DNA of 64,000 bases from Takashimella koratensis (lineage: Eukaryota > Basidiomycota > Tremellomycetes > Trichosporonales > Tetragoniomycetaceae), in assembly GCA_003116875.1 (NCBI GenBank), contig BCKT01000004.1, positions 828,201-892,200 on the forward strand, in the 5' to 3' direction. The notes under the pieces were generated by a model. That model did no database searches, was not told where the DNA came from, and saw only the letters and a program-made list of their open reading frames with translations. Positions 35,822-46,427 of the stretch are shown here, piece by piece. The position numbers were made by a program, and so were the translations under genes. Within the stretch, counting starts at the first letter, position 1. The number at the start of each line of letters is the position of its first letter.

Positions 35822-37528
35822 ATGTCCAGACTCTCAGCATCAGCAAGCAGCACGTCAAGTGCCAACGCGCAAGCCAGTGCTCTCCACCAGTCCGCAGACC
35901 AGTGCGTTACTCCTCCTTTTCTCCACATAAATGTCCATCATGACCTCCGCACGCGACGGGAGCCAAATGCTGACTGACCACTACGTCGTCTTTCCACCCG
36001 CGTCTTCCCCTTTCGATCCATCTCATACCCTTTCATCTAGGCTCATCGCAGCGAGCTCTGAACCTACACACCTCGCGCAACATCGGGAAAAGTTTCAGGA
36101 ACGAGCGTTGAGGGATGTGACGATAAACAGTGCGGATTCGGCGATGATGATGGATCCGAATAACCCGTTATTGGTCAAGGACGAGATGGAGGCGCAGAAG
36201 GTGAGTCACAAGAGTCACCGCCGGGTCACCGCGGGAGTGCAGGAAGATTGAATGAGTTGAAGTGCGAGAGATAAGAGGGAAGGCTGACATGGACGCGCTG
36301 TAGGACTTCTTCCGACGGTTAAAGTTCACCTACCTCGAGCAAGAGGCCAAACGTAACTTCCTGTTCGCCATCTCGGGCGAAGAGCCGCCTAGCGTCTCCC
36401 AAGGGGAAAACGAGGGTCTGGGTGAGTGACAGCTGGACTTACTGCAAAGATCTGATGCGCTTGAGCTGAACTTGAGCAGAGGCGAGCAACGCGGAGAAGA
36501 AGGCGACGCTGAAGGCGACCAAAGAGGAGATTGACGGGATGCGCGAACGAGCAGTTGCGCTTGCTAAAGCTAACGCTGAACGTGAGTATCGCTCCGACGC
36601 GATGGTGGATATTTTGCTTTGTTTGAGGTGTACTGACCTAATTGTGTTGGCGACAGACCACGCGGAGTTGTCTGGCCGCACAGAGGAGGTGACCGCGTTG
36701 CAGAAGGAAGTTCGGGACATGGAGCTTGAGTTGGCTCGAATCAAAGCCACCCACCCACCCGAGGGCGTAAGTCTACCTTCTCACCATACTCCCATAGACC
36801 ACCAAACTGACTGGTTACCTCGCCTTGCTCTACATCTAGCGGCTCACGATCGCACAAGCCAACGAGGTCCTGGACGAGCAGATTGTAGAGATCGAGCAGA
36901 TCACCGAGTCGATCGATACGACGACACAGCGTGCAGACTCGTTACGAGACGAGGTCGCACGAACGGCCAAGGAGGTGTTGAGGCTCGCGCGTGATCGGGA
37001 AAGGGAAGAGGCCCGCGCGAAGGAGGTCCGAGAGGGTCGAGAGGCTGGAGATACGCGAGTTGACGAGTTGTGTGGATGGTGAGTGCCTACCTTTGGGGAA
37101 GTAGGCGGTGGACATGTGGTTTATCTCGGGACAAGCTGACAGGGGACGCAGGTACTCCACCTCGCTCAATTTTTACCGATCATTGCTGGGTATCCGGTCC
37201 GTCACGGCTGTCTCGGACACCGAGCTGCACCTCGCATACGACCAGTCTGCTGTCCCGCCGCGGTCGAAGGGTGGCGACGATGCTCAGTCAGCGGTGACGC
37301 TCGCACTTGTGTTTGCGACCCCAAGCAAACGGCTCGAGAACGCTTGGGTGAGTGGTACCAGACCGTGCGAAGAGGGGGTATAGGAACGCCTTGGCTGACA
37401 ATTTCTGGGTGCAGTTGATTGGAAGCGAGGCCAATGTCGACGAGGCGATCAACTCGGCCGTCGCGAACAACGACGTCCCAGGCCTCGTCGCTGATGTTCT
37501 GAACCGTCTCCGACCACTGTCTGCGTAG
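35822..37528 (+). CDS. Sos7-like kinetochore coiled-coil protein
   Basis: Eight exons (35822-35901, 36041-36200, 36304-36421, 36480-36581, 36657-36766, 36840-37078, 37152-37347, 37415-37528) give 372 residues in phase. An alternative acceptor near 35961 would keep VVFPPASSPFDPSHTLSSR in the protein; phase allows both. Exon 3 has DFFRRLKFTYLEQEAKRNFL, which resembles the start of the Sos7 coiled-coil domain. Long coiled coils follow (exons 4-6: LQKEVRDMELELARIK; DEQIVEIEQITESIDTTTQR), then a short globular end (YSTSLNFYRSLLGIRSVTAV), as in outer-kinetochore subunits. Known role in fission yeast: Sos7 binds Spc7/KNL1 at the kinetochore; Kre28 and ZWINT are distant relatives. The family call rests on recall of that one motif and on the overall layout. 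Confidence 0.65.
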
Positions 37529-38017
37529 GGCCGGCCACGAGACTTGTTAGAGGATGTTGGGACCCATGCTTTGTCAGATTATTCGTTAGTTGGGTTCACT
37601 TGATTACTCCATGTACACTCAATGTCATCAGCTGGATCTGCAAATGGGTGATTGACCAAATCAGTCGCAAGCAGCTTTTGAGTTAACACAGGAGGACGCT
37701 TATTTGCATTGTCCGTCATGTTTCTATCTAAGATGGACTACATAAAACCCATTTCGTTAGGGCATGGCGTCGTCGAGCGGTTATTCTTGCTCGACCGTTG
37801 ATTGATGATTATAAGATACAGTTATGCTATTAGCAGTGTCCGAAGACTCCTGAAAGAGAGGGAAGACGAGAAGGCCCAAAAAGAGAGAAGAATGCTAACG
37901 AGTGGCAAGTGCTGGGAGGTTCGACTCCGGCAAAACACGATGAAGTTGTTGACAAAGAGGACAGTGGGAGAGGGTAGGAGAGATTGTTTTGTTTGTTTTC
38001 TGGAGTTTTGTTCTCAT
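37529..38017. other. convergent intergenic region
   Basis: 489 bases between the SOS7-like and expansin-like stop codons, AT-richer than its surroundings. A GGTTCGACTCC string at 37918-37928 resembles a tRNA B box, but no tRNA can be folded around it (see rejected items). No coding frame supported. Confidence 0.45.
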
Positions 38018-38930
38018 TTATTGGCTGGCACCGACGACGATGATTCGGCCGTACTGCGCGACAATCTGGTTGAGGTAGACGAGGTTGGCGGTGGAGGAAG
38101 AGCCCGAAGCGGCGGGGTCGGCAGCGATGGGGGCGGTCGCAGCGGCGCCGGTTGAGTTGGAGGCGGCAGTAGAGTTGGTGACGATCACGTAGGGGATGGA
38201 GGTAGAGTTGAGGGCGACGGAGGCGGAGGCAACAGACGCCGAGGTGGAGGAGACGGCGGTGGTGGAGGCAGAGGAGGCGGCGGTGGTGGAGGTAGAGGTG
38301 GTGGACGGGGCCGCAGTGGTGGTAGGAGGGGTGTAGGTCGAGGTAGGGGGAGTGTAGGTGCTGGAAGGAGGGGTGTAGGTGCTAGTGGGCGGGGTGTAGG
38401 CCGGGGTAGTCGAGGTGGTGGTCGGCGTAGAAGACGAACCGTCGTTGTACCACCAGGTCATGGAGAACTGACCAACCGAGGTATCGGCGAACTGGGTGAA
38501 GAGACCCTCGGACAAGTCGAGGTCACCGTAGCCGCAGGTAGGGCACTCGTCGACGATGGTAGCGACGGCGGTCTTGCCGTTGTAGCTGATGGTGATCGAT
38601 TTGCCGCACTCGGGACCAGGGTAGCCACTTCCGTACTGAGCAGAGTTGAGAGCCACAATCCAGTCAGATGGCGAGCTGTAGGTTGTCAGCGGTGGTTGAG
38701 TAGAGTCGGAGTAGAGGCAGGGGGTTGAGAGGATGCAAGACTCACTTGTAGCCACCGCAGGCACCTTGGCCATCGACGTAGTAGGTCGCACGGCCAGAGT
38801 AGGTATCCCGCTTGGTGAGCTCGGAGCGGGCGTAGTGGGCCCTAGCGCGAGATCGGGAGAGCTCGTGCTGCGCCTTGTCGGCGAAGCCGAGGACGACGGG
38901 AGCGAGCAAGAGTAGAGAGGCGAACAGCAT
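38018..38930 (-). CDS. secreted expansin-like (double-psi beta-barrel) protein
   Basis: Two exons (38930-38746, 38675-38018) give 280 residues. Residues 1-16 (MLFASLLLLAPVVLGF) are a clear signal peptide, and a KR near residue 41 could be a Kex2 site. Residues about 44-145 form the double-psi beta-barrel core: GRATYYVDGQGACGGYNSPS, QYGSGYPGPECGKSI, then VDECPTCGYGDLDLS and WWYND, with the paired cysteines usual for fungal expansin-like / RlpA-like proteins. The second half is a Ser/Thr-rich tail with four repeats of a TYTPP(T/S)S unit, likely heavily O-glycosylated. Known relatives loosen or bind cell-wall or plant polymers, or inhibit proteases. The C-terminus is mildly hydrophobic but not a convincing GPI signal. 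Confidence 0.85.
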
Positions 38931-41747
38931 GGTTCGAGTGGCGGGGAGTGGTAGGGATGTGTATTTGTTTGTGTTTGTGAAGGATCAAAAGAAGGTCGTG
39001 GGGTCGGTTGATTCCAAGTCCTTTTTCAGTGAGAATTTTGGGTGCAAAGGAATGCTGGCCGAAAACGAGTGTGTGGTGGTTGTTGTTGATGCCAAGTAGG
39101 GGTCCGTAGTAAAGGAAAGACGTCACAAAGTCACCGCTTTGATTCCAGGTCGTCCGTTCGTTTCAGAGATGCAAAGTGATTGATTGATACGAATCAAGCA
39201 CAGGGGGTCAGGTCGGGCGGTATGAGGAACGGTAGGGGGTGAAGGTGGGTGAAGGTGGGTGAGGGTGGGTGGGTATGTGAAAGGGGGGGGGGAAAGAGTG
39301 TGCTTGGACTGGTCGTTTCTCTTATAAATGAGTGTGGGTGCGCCTTTCCTTCCGGGGTTGGTCGTGAGGGCGAGCGAAGGGTGAGGGCGGGGGCGCAAGG
39401 GGCGAGGGGAGGGCGCGGTCGAGGTCGAGGTCGAGGTCGAGGTCGGGCGCTACTTGCTGGGCGCGGGACGGGGTCGGATTTGGGGTTGGAGGAATGGTGT
39501 GGGTGTGAGAGGTGTTGTCAGAAAGAAGGTCTTTGTTTAAAGCCAGAGCCAAAACGGGGGTGGTCGGTTTGTCTCCCGTCTGCTCGGCGTCCTCATAGGC
39601 GCTGGCTGGGGTCTGAGGGGGGTCCGGTGCGCGGGGTCCGTCCCAAGGCCAAGTCGTATGCATGGGTCTCTGTCGGTCTCTGACCACACCGTCAGTCAAA
39701 CCCTAGTCTCATCAGAATCCCAGACCCCAGACCCCAGGCCCGCATCACCTCGTACCCCCTCTAGCCTCTACCCCCTGGCCCCTTGCCTTGCGACCTGAAC
39801 ATTCAATCTCTTACAGGACCAGGACCAGGTCCGAACCCCTTGGCTGGGGGCCTCATTCATCATCATTCTTCTCGACCTCGCCTCTCGCTGCTTACCGGGT
39901 TGTCTCGAGCTGGCATCAGAACCAGCCTCTTCTCAGGATTCACAGGTTCATCCGGACGCCTTCCGACACACCATCCCGCTTTGATCGATTGATCAGGCCG
40001 TCAGGCAGGCCTCATTTTGTCGAGGCCGACCTCCTCGCTTGCTCTGCTCGTCTGCGTCGAGGACGGTATCCCTACATTCAGTCGTCGTCAGGGAGGTCCA
40101 CGATTGTTGCCGCGATCGCTTTTCGGGGTTGGTTGCATTTGGTGGACTCGCGTGTCGTGTCGGATGAACCTGCTTCGGAGGTAAAGTTGCAAGACACGAG
40201 ACAAGGACCGATGAAAATTTCCTGCTCTTCTCCTGCCTGGAGTTAGAAAGGGTTTCCCTGTCCCAGACGCCACCCTGCAGGGTCTGAAACATTGCGGGTC
40301 CTTTGATCCTTCCTTCTTTGATCAGTGTGCACCCCCTTTTGCGCGTCTCCGGCGCGGCCTGGCTACGGAAGCATAAAGGAGGGGTCGTGTGCATCCCAGG
40401 AACGGGGGTACTGATCAGCTTTTCCGGGGTCTTCCTTGTCCATCATTCCAGACAGCCGTGATACTGGCCAGGCCCACAGCGTCTCACTTGCCCACACGAA
40501 CAAAGAAATGCCAGCAAATTACTTGTCTCTTCTTTCATCCGTAAACCCGGTAGACAGCCAACGTCTCTGACATCAAGCGACTTGCTCTTTGTTTGGCTCG
40601 CCTCTGCATTCTTGGTGCAATCGTTTGTTTGTCCGTTGGCCTGACGGACACTCGTCAGCCCAACGCACGGCGTCGTACATCGGTCGCCTGTGCCTGCCTA
40701 CCCGCAGCTCATCTCTGTCTTGTTCTGTACGACGGGACACTCTCAACGCCAATGCAGTCATCTCTGGTACGGTATCATTTGAGTCATCTGCTATTCTGCA
40801 CTAACAAAGAAGTGGCTGGTCCAGATTCGTAGTTCATCCTCCCCTTCCATCCCTCTTCCCTCATCCCATGGCCCATGGCCCGCTCCGCATCGCGATCCCC
40901 ATGAGAATCGGCGACTTTGCCAAGCGATGGTCTGTCGGTTGGGACGGAGGTCGCATGTCGGATGGGACGGGATGACATTGGGAATTGCGGATGAAAGAAT
41001 TCGACCAGCCGCCGACGTTGAGGGTAAACAAGGGTTCGGACAGGGACGGCACGGGGACGTCGAGGCCGGAACAAGGGGCCGACGAAAAGTAAACTATGGG
41101 GTGGATTTGGATAGGCCCCCGATACTGTCTCTAGTGAGCCTATTCTTCTACCTCGGGATAGGTGCGAGACCTTTCCAAGCTGTCAATTTCGACGTTCGGC
41201 ATCTTGTTCTCGACGCTCCTTCATTCACCCATCCTCCTTACACCCGACCACCAAACACACCGGCATCCATCGCAGTGCGACCCTCAGTCTAGGTACGTCC
41301 TCGCCCATCTTCTCCCTCCTATACGTCAGCCCGCCTTTCCAATCCTCCACTTCATATGATTATCCAATCCATATATATATAATCTGTCAATCCACGGAAA
41401 AGACGCTTCAGTTCCTTTCGGGGAACAGTCGACAGCCTCTGCCGAGAAACCGGAAACAACAAATGATACCAACTCCTATACTCCCACCTCATTCCATCTT
41501 GAAATGTAGCGTGGACTGGGAAGCTGACTGTTTGTGGTCGGATGTAGGCGAGGACTCTGGAACGATTTCGAGGCAGTGGAACAAATCACGACGCGTGGCC
41601 TACGATCATCGAGTAACTGCCTGATCTTGTCGGACGCATCCCAGCACTTGCCTCGATTCGTAACAGGTCGACGGTTTTGATACCCTCGCGCGTGGTTTAC
41701 CGCAACACCTTGATCCGTTTGAGGTTACCGACAGAGTCTAGTCAGCC
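38931..41747. other. gene-poor interval, 2.8 kb
   Basis: The longest stretch without a supported gene. It separates the divergent expansin-like gene (-) and RPB11 (+). TATA-like strings occur at about 39,322-39,328 (minus side) and 41,371-41,382 (plus side), each about 370-400 bases from the respective ATG. Open frames of 60-150 codons exist on both strands, but their composition is arginine/proline-rich without motifs, and no phase-consistent exon chain was found. No tRNA or snRNA pattern was recognised. It could contain long 5' UTRs or a non-coding RNA. Confidence 0.45.
39417..39445. repeat. hexanucleotide repeat (GGTCGA)n
   Basis: Almost five head-to-tail GGTCGA units inside a purine-rich stretch. 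About 170 bases to the left, 39,238-39,275 holds several GGTGGGT-type G runs that could form a G-quadruplex. Confidence 0.9.
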
Positions 41748-42477
41748 ATGTCTGGGCGAATCAACCAGCCCAACCGAATCGAGACGTGGTTGTTGCAAGA
41801 CGAGGAGAAACCGTGAGTCTTGAATTGCTGAATGCGAGGGACAAACGAAGTCGTTAGTTACCTGGGACTGCATGATCGATGAGTGTAAAGGGAGGAAGAT
41901 GGGTCAGAGTTTGGCTCGATGGCAAAGAATGCGTTTGGAGACCGTCGCTGAACGGTCTCGTCCAGATTGACAATCACCGAGGACCCGAAGATCCCAAATG
42001 CTGCGACGATCGTTCTCCGCCCCGCAGACCACTCCATGGGCAACATGATCCGGGCGTGAGTTTACCCATCCTTCCTACCTCCTCCGCCGACGACTCCTCG
42101 TCTCACCTCTTCATTTCATATCTGGCTTCACTGTCTGACCCCGCTTCAGCCAACTGCTCCTCGACCCTACCGTCTTATTCGCGGGCTACAAACTCCCCCA
42201 CCCTCTCGAGAACGTAATCAACATCAAGATCCAAACAGACGAACGATCCAACCCTGCCGACGCCTTGAAACGCGCCTGCACTCTGCTCATCCAGCAGACA
42301 GTCAACGTCAAGCAGCAATTTGTGGACCAGGCGAAGAATATCGAGATCATGGGTCCGGCAGAGGTAGCGGTTCCCAACGCCGGAGGGTATGATCCGTATG
42401 CGGATGGGATGGGGCAAGGTGGGGCCGGTGCGCCAGCGCCGATCGGGCGCGAAGGTGCGGACGCGTACGATTTCTAA
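41748..42477 (+). CDS. RPB11: RNA polymerase II subunit Rpb11
   Basis: Three exons (41748-41812, 41966-42055, 42150-42477) encode 139 residues. Exon 1 has NQPNRIETWLLQDEEKP; exon 2 KIPNAATIVLRPADHSMGNM; exon 3 LLLDPTVLFAGYKLPHPLEN and IKIQTDERSNPADALKRACT. This is the conserved core of the Rpb11/Rpc19 (archaeal RpoL) family, with the DHSMGNMIR motif. Known role: dimerises with Rpb3 to nucleate assembly of RNA polymerase II. A 25-residue glycine/proline-rich tail follows the core; family members usually end near residue 115-120. ATG 41748 is supported by the family N-terminus. Confidence 0.94.
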
Positions 42478-42814
42478 GTGGTGCTCCACGTCGGAGAGAG
42501 GGTGATGAGAAGCAGAAGAATGACGAGAAGATATTACAATGAAAAGCAACGTTGTGAACAAGAGCCAGAAGCAGTAATCGACTTAGGTCTTAGATAGTCT
42601 GGCATGATGTGCATGGGGGCAGACCGTGTTTCTCATCTATCTGGGTTCTATATATTTCTATAAAAAGTGTTTGTATGCATTATGACCCTCTGACGAAGAA
42701 CAATCGCCAAGCCAGTGGGGGGTGGAGGTCGTGGCCGGGTCATACGTGAAGAGATAGGATGTCGATGGAATCGCAATCAATCTCGATAGTCGCTCGTTGC
42801 TCATTGGGAGGTGA
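42478..42814. other. convergent intergenic region
   Basis: 337 bases between the RPB11 and MFS stop codons, AT-rich, with TATATTTCTATAAAAAG near 42,650-42,667 that may belong to a 3'-end signal. Nothing else seen. Confidence 0.45.
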
Positions 42815-45332
42815 TCAGATCTTTACCCAGAGACGACGCTCGAGTTTGAATCGCGCAAGGGAGACGGTGATGACTGCCAAGATGAGCATACACGCTCCGA
42901 GGATGATAGCTCTTGGGAATCGTTTGAGTTGTTCAGCTGTCGATCCAGATCCAACGATACTTCCAAAGATCGGGGGCCCAATCAACTGCGATACGCTTTG
43001 GACCACTGTGTTCCAGAACAGCGTGGTCAGCTCAGAAGCCACTCTAAGATATAACTCAAAGCGTGAAAGAGAAAGAAGGAGACTCACTCAACGCCTGACC
43101 GACGAGTGTCCCAGCGAGTGACAAATCATCCGCGACAACAGAGACCATCGGACCTTGAAGACTGACAAACGCTCCACTCAGGAACCCGTAGATAATCCCC
43201 AAGACGATTAAGGAAGGGGCAGTCTTGCATCCGATCCAAACAAAATTCATGATGAACATGAACGTGGTAGCGACGATGGTGACATTGAGTACACCGACTC
43301 GGTCCGCGATGACTGTACACGTCAGCGTCTAAACAGGGTGGGAAGACAAGAACAAACCACAAGTGACGCAGTCTGTTCAGAGCTACTCACGACCAAAGAT
43401 GACACGACCAAATCCAGATGAGGCGTTACTGATTGTCAAGATATACGGTGCGAGCGAACCAAGACCGACGAGGCTGCCGTATGTCCCGATGAAGAAGAGG
43501 TAGGAGAAGAATCCGAACGTGAAGAACTGCAAGAAGAGTCGAGGACTCTGATCAGCTCACTACCGGGGAAGAAGGGGGTTCACGCCACGAAGAACACCTC
43601 GCTGTCACTTACGAAGAAAGATAACGAGATACAAGTGTACTGAAGGTTCTTGAATTCGCTGAAATGGAAGAAGGGACCAGGAGCTTTACGAGGTAATCGC
43701 GCTTTGAGGAGGTACCATGCGAAGAAACCGAGAACCGCTTGGATCAAGGCGATCAAGCGGACGGTCCATCCGAAGCCGACTAAAAAGGTGGTCAGCTGTG
43801 TATCGGAGGAAGGCGAGGACAGTGGAGAGGAGTGGTAGGTGAGGATACGAGGACGGTATGGGGGTAGTGGGTTGAGGGAGGGACGTACTCTTCTCTGGCA
43901 AGTTGGCCATGATCACGGGCCAAATGATAGCGCCGAGTGAAGAGCCAGTCACTAAAACGTGTCAGCTCTAGCTCAACCATGATCTTTCCGCTTTTCTCTT
44001 CGACGACCGGCAGGATTGCAGGAGACCTGGGTCTTCACTCACAGATGATACCGCTAAAGTTTAACGTGGTCAGCGTGAACTACTTTGTCTATCGCAGCTC
44101 TGATGGACTCACAAAGCCATTCCTCGTTTCAAAGCAAACCATTGACCAACGATACCAAGAGGCACGATAAACCTGATACAGTCATCAGCATTGCTTCTTC
44201 TTCAGATAAGCCGAACGCGAGCTTCCACTCACAGCAAGTCCATACCGAACGCCATCAATGTCGCGTGACACAAGAAGACTTGATAATACTCTTTACAAAA
44301 CGACAAGCAGATAAAGGAGATGACCATTAATGTGACACCTGATGCGATGAGTGGTTTGGGTCCAACTTTATCGAGTAAAGGACCGGTGAAGACGGAGATA
44401 CTGAAACAGACGGCAGCTTGGGTACTACCGATCCAGGCGATGGTACTCCTGCGAGGTTGTTAGAAAGCTGGATGAACAGATGGGGCGAGATAGGAAGGGA
44501 ACAGAGAAAGGAGACGGAGTTTGCAAAAGGAGAAAATGAGGTCACTTACGAGGTGTATCCTGTTAAGAGATACTTTGCGTAGTACGTCTGGAACGCACCA
44601 AGGGAAGCTGCCATCCCGAACGCTGAGAACGCAGCGCAGACTCCACCTGAGTGATTCATAACATGTCAGTCATTTGCTTCTAGACTCCCAGCTGCTACTT
44701 GATCCACCCACTACACCGTCGCAACTAGACCTGCCCGACTCACCTGTCAGGACCAAATACGCTTCCAGTCCTCCGTCCGGGAACGTAATCTCCTTTCCAT
44801 CCGAAGTGATCTGCACGGCCACCTCGACTTCTTTATCCTCCTCTCCCAACTCGGGAGGTCCCGACGGTCCATTACACTTATCGTCGTCGCTTCCACTGCC
44901 TTCGTGGTCACCCTCTCCGCTCTCGGCGATATGGTTACCGACCGAGAATGTGTTCCCACGGACGCGGCGGGTCCGGGTGGTTTCCCTTGTCAAGTCGGGT
45001 AGACCGACGAGTGCGATCGGGTCCCCAAATGTTCGACCGGCGGAGAGCTGGGAGAGGCGGGAGGAAGTAGGCTGCAGGGGTGCGAAGCCGCCTGAAGTCG
45101 GGTTGGGCGACTGGCTAGCGTTGGGGATGGGGCTGGGGGAGGCAGCGGATGAGGGAAGTGCGTGGGTCTGGGAAGACGCGGGGTCGGGATCGGCACTGAT
45201 CGCGCGCATGAGAGAGGTGAATGCTGCTGGCTTGGACGAAGAGCCAGGACGATTCAGAGAGTGCGCCCGGGAGGGTCCAGTACCGGATGCACCAGCGTGA
45301 GTGGCCTCTGTAGAAGGCTGACCAGTACTCAT
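42815..45332 (-). CDS. MFS transporter, monocarboxylate-transporter (MCT) type
   Basis: Ten exons: 45332-44744, 44646-44550, 44448-44233, 44172-44113, 44053-44043, 43951-43889, 43779-43613, 43526-43391, 43312-43088, 43005-42815. They encode 584 residues in phase. Residues 1 to about 196 are a disordered, phosphorylatable cytosolic extension. The sequence PDGGLEAYLVLTGGVCAAFS matches the PDGG(W/L) motif that opens TM1 in MCTs. Twelve hydrophobic segments follow, with GPLLDKVGPKPLI after TM2-3, RGMALFGIILTGSSLGAIIW around TM4-5 and SLGTLV-like helices in the second half (QGPMVSVVADDLSLAGTLVG). Known fungal relatives (Mch-type) move carboxylates, riboflavin or other small acids; the substrate is not predictable. 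Exon 5 is an 11-base microexon. The start is ATG 45332; the frame extends upstream only to a TTG. Confidence 0.88.
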
Positions 45333-46427
45333 GGTGTCGTTGGAGCGGAAATTGAGCAACTAGGGTTTGGTGGAGTCGGGGTCGCGCGACGGAGCCGATA
45401 TTGGGCGTCGGGCTTCTCTGGTTGTCTACAAGTAACACAAAGCGAGAAGCTTGAGTGTGGGGGGTCTGTAGGGGTTCAAAGTAAGGAGGAGATGGGGGCG
45501 AGAAGAGTAATGGAGTTACAGTGAAGGTGGGAAAATCACACAATGGATGCGAGCAATGTTGTCACGCCGCTCTTTCCAAAAAATGCACTCCAACGACCGA
45601 CAGTTGGTGAGCTCCGAACGGCGACCCCGAGTGACACCCAGCCTACACCCGGAGCTTGGTCCTGGATCTCACTTGGACGCGCAGCCATAAACGCATAAAC
45701 CAATGGGAAATCTGCACCGCGAGACTGGGCCGCCCTGAACGTGAACGGGCAGCTCCGGTCCGACTCCCTCTGGGCTGAAGGTTTTTTTTTACGCTTGGCG
45801 GTCGGGGGTAGTAGTGAATTCGGAAGGAGCAAGTCAGCCTGAGCCTGACAGGTCTGGATTTTGGAGCGCCATTTGACCTCGGAACACGGCTCATTCGGAT
45901 ATCGGTTAGCTTGGAGACGGGGGTCACAGGTCACGAGTCACGAGGATAGTGTCGGTCTGTGCGCAATAGGCAGACTAACCAGTCGAGCTTTGGTTGGCGG
46001 TGCATTACTGTCTCGACCTTGTGGGGTAGAGCCGTGTCAGTGGGAGGAGCCCATTCACTCTTTACCCAGCTCGACCGCTGTACCCGACCGGATTCGGGAT
46101 GTTGTCCTCTGCCCTGAGCCAAAGGACAGGGTCGAAACGATCGCCGTACACGTGATGGGCGGCAACTGGCAGAAGGAGAGAATGACGTGTGTCCAATTGA
46201 ATCGGGTGGGGGAGGGAGTGATAAGCTAGTGTGTTGTTCACGATTCATGTCCATCTAGCGCCCATTGAGCGAGTCACTCATCTTCTTATCATCATCATCA
46301 TCATCTTGCTCACCACCAACTCACCCACTCTCGCCGCCATGAGCTAAGGCAAGAGTACTCACCAGGAGCAACCTATCCACCTCTTCACTTCTTCGCCCAC
46401 CTCACCTCTCCTGCGAAACGCATCACC
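45333..46427. other. divergent promoter region
   Basis: 1.1 kb between the MFS gene (-) and the low-complexity orphan (+). It contains a T9 run near 45,783-45,791 and six ATC units at 46,288-46,305 in the leader of the plus-strand gene. No coding frame or RNA gene supported. Confidence 0.5.

Noticed and set aside
37910..37940. tRNA B-box-like string GGTTCGACTCC
   Set aside because: The flanking bases do not pair as a T stem, no matching acceptor stem exists, and no convincing A box lies at the right distance.
40322..40440. Possible imperfect inverted repeat around GTGTGCACCCCC and GGGGTCGTGTGCATCCC
   Set aside because: The arms match only over short patches with several mismatches, and no target-site duplication or transposase is near.
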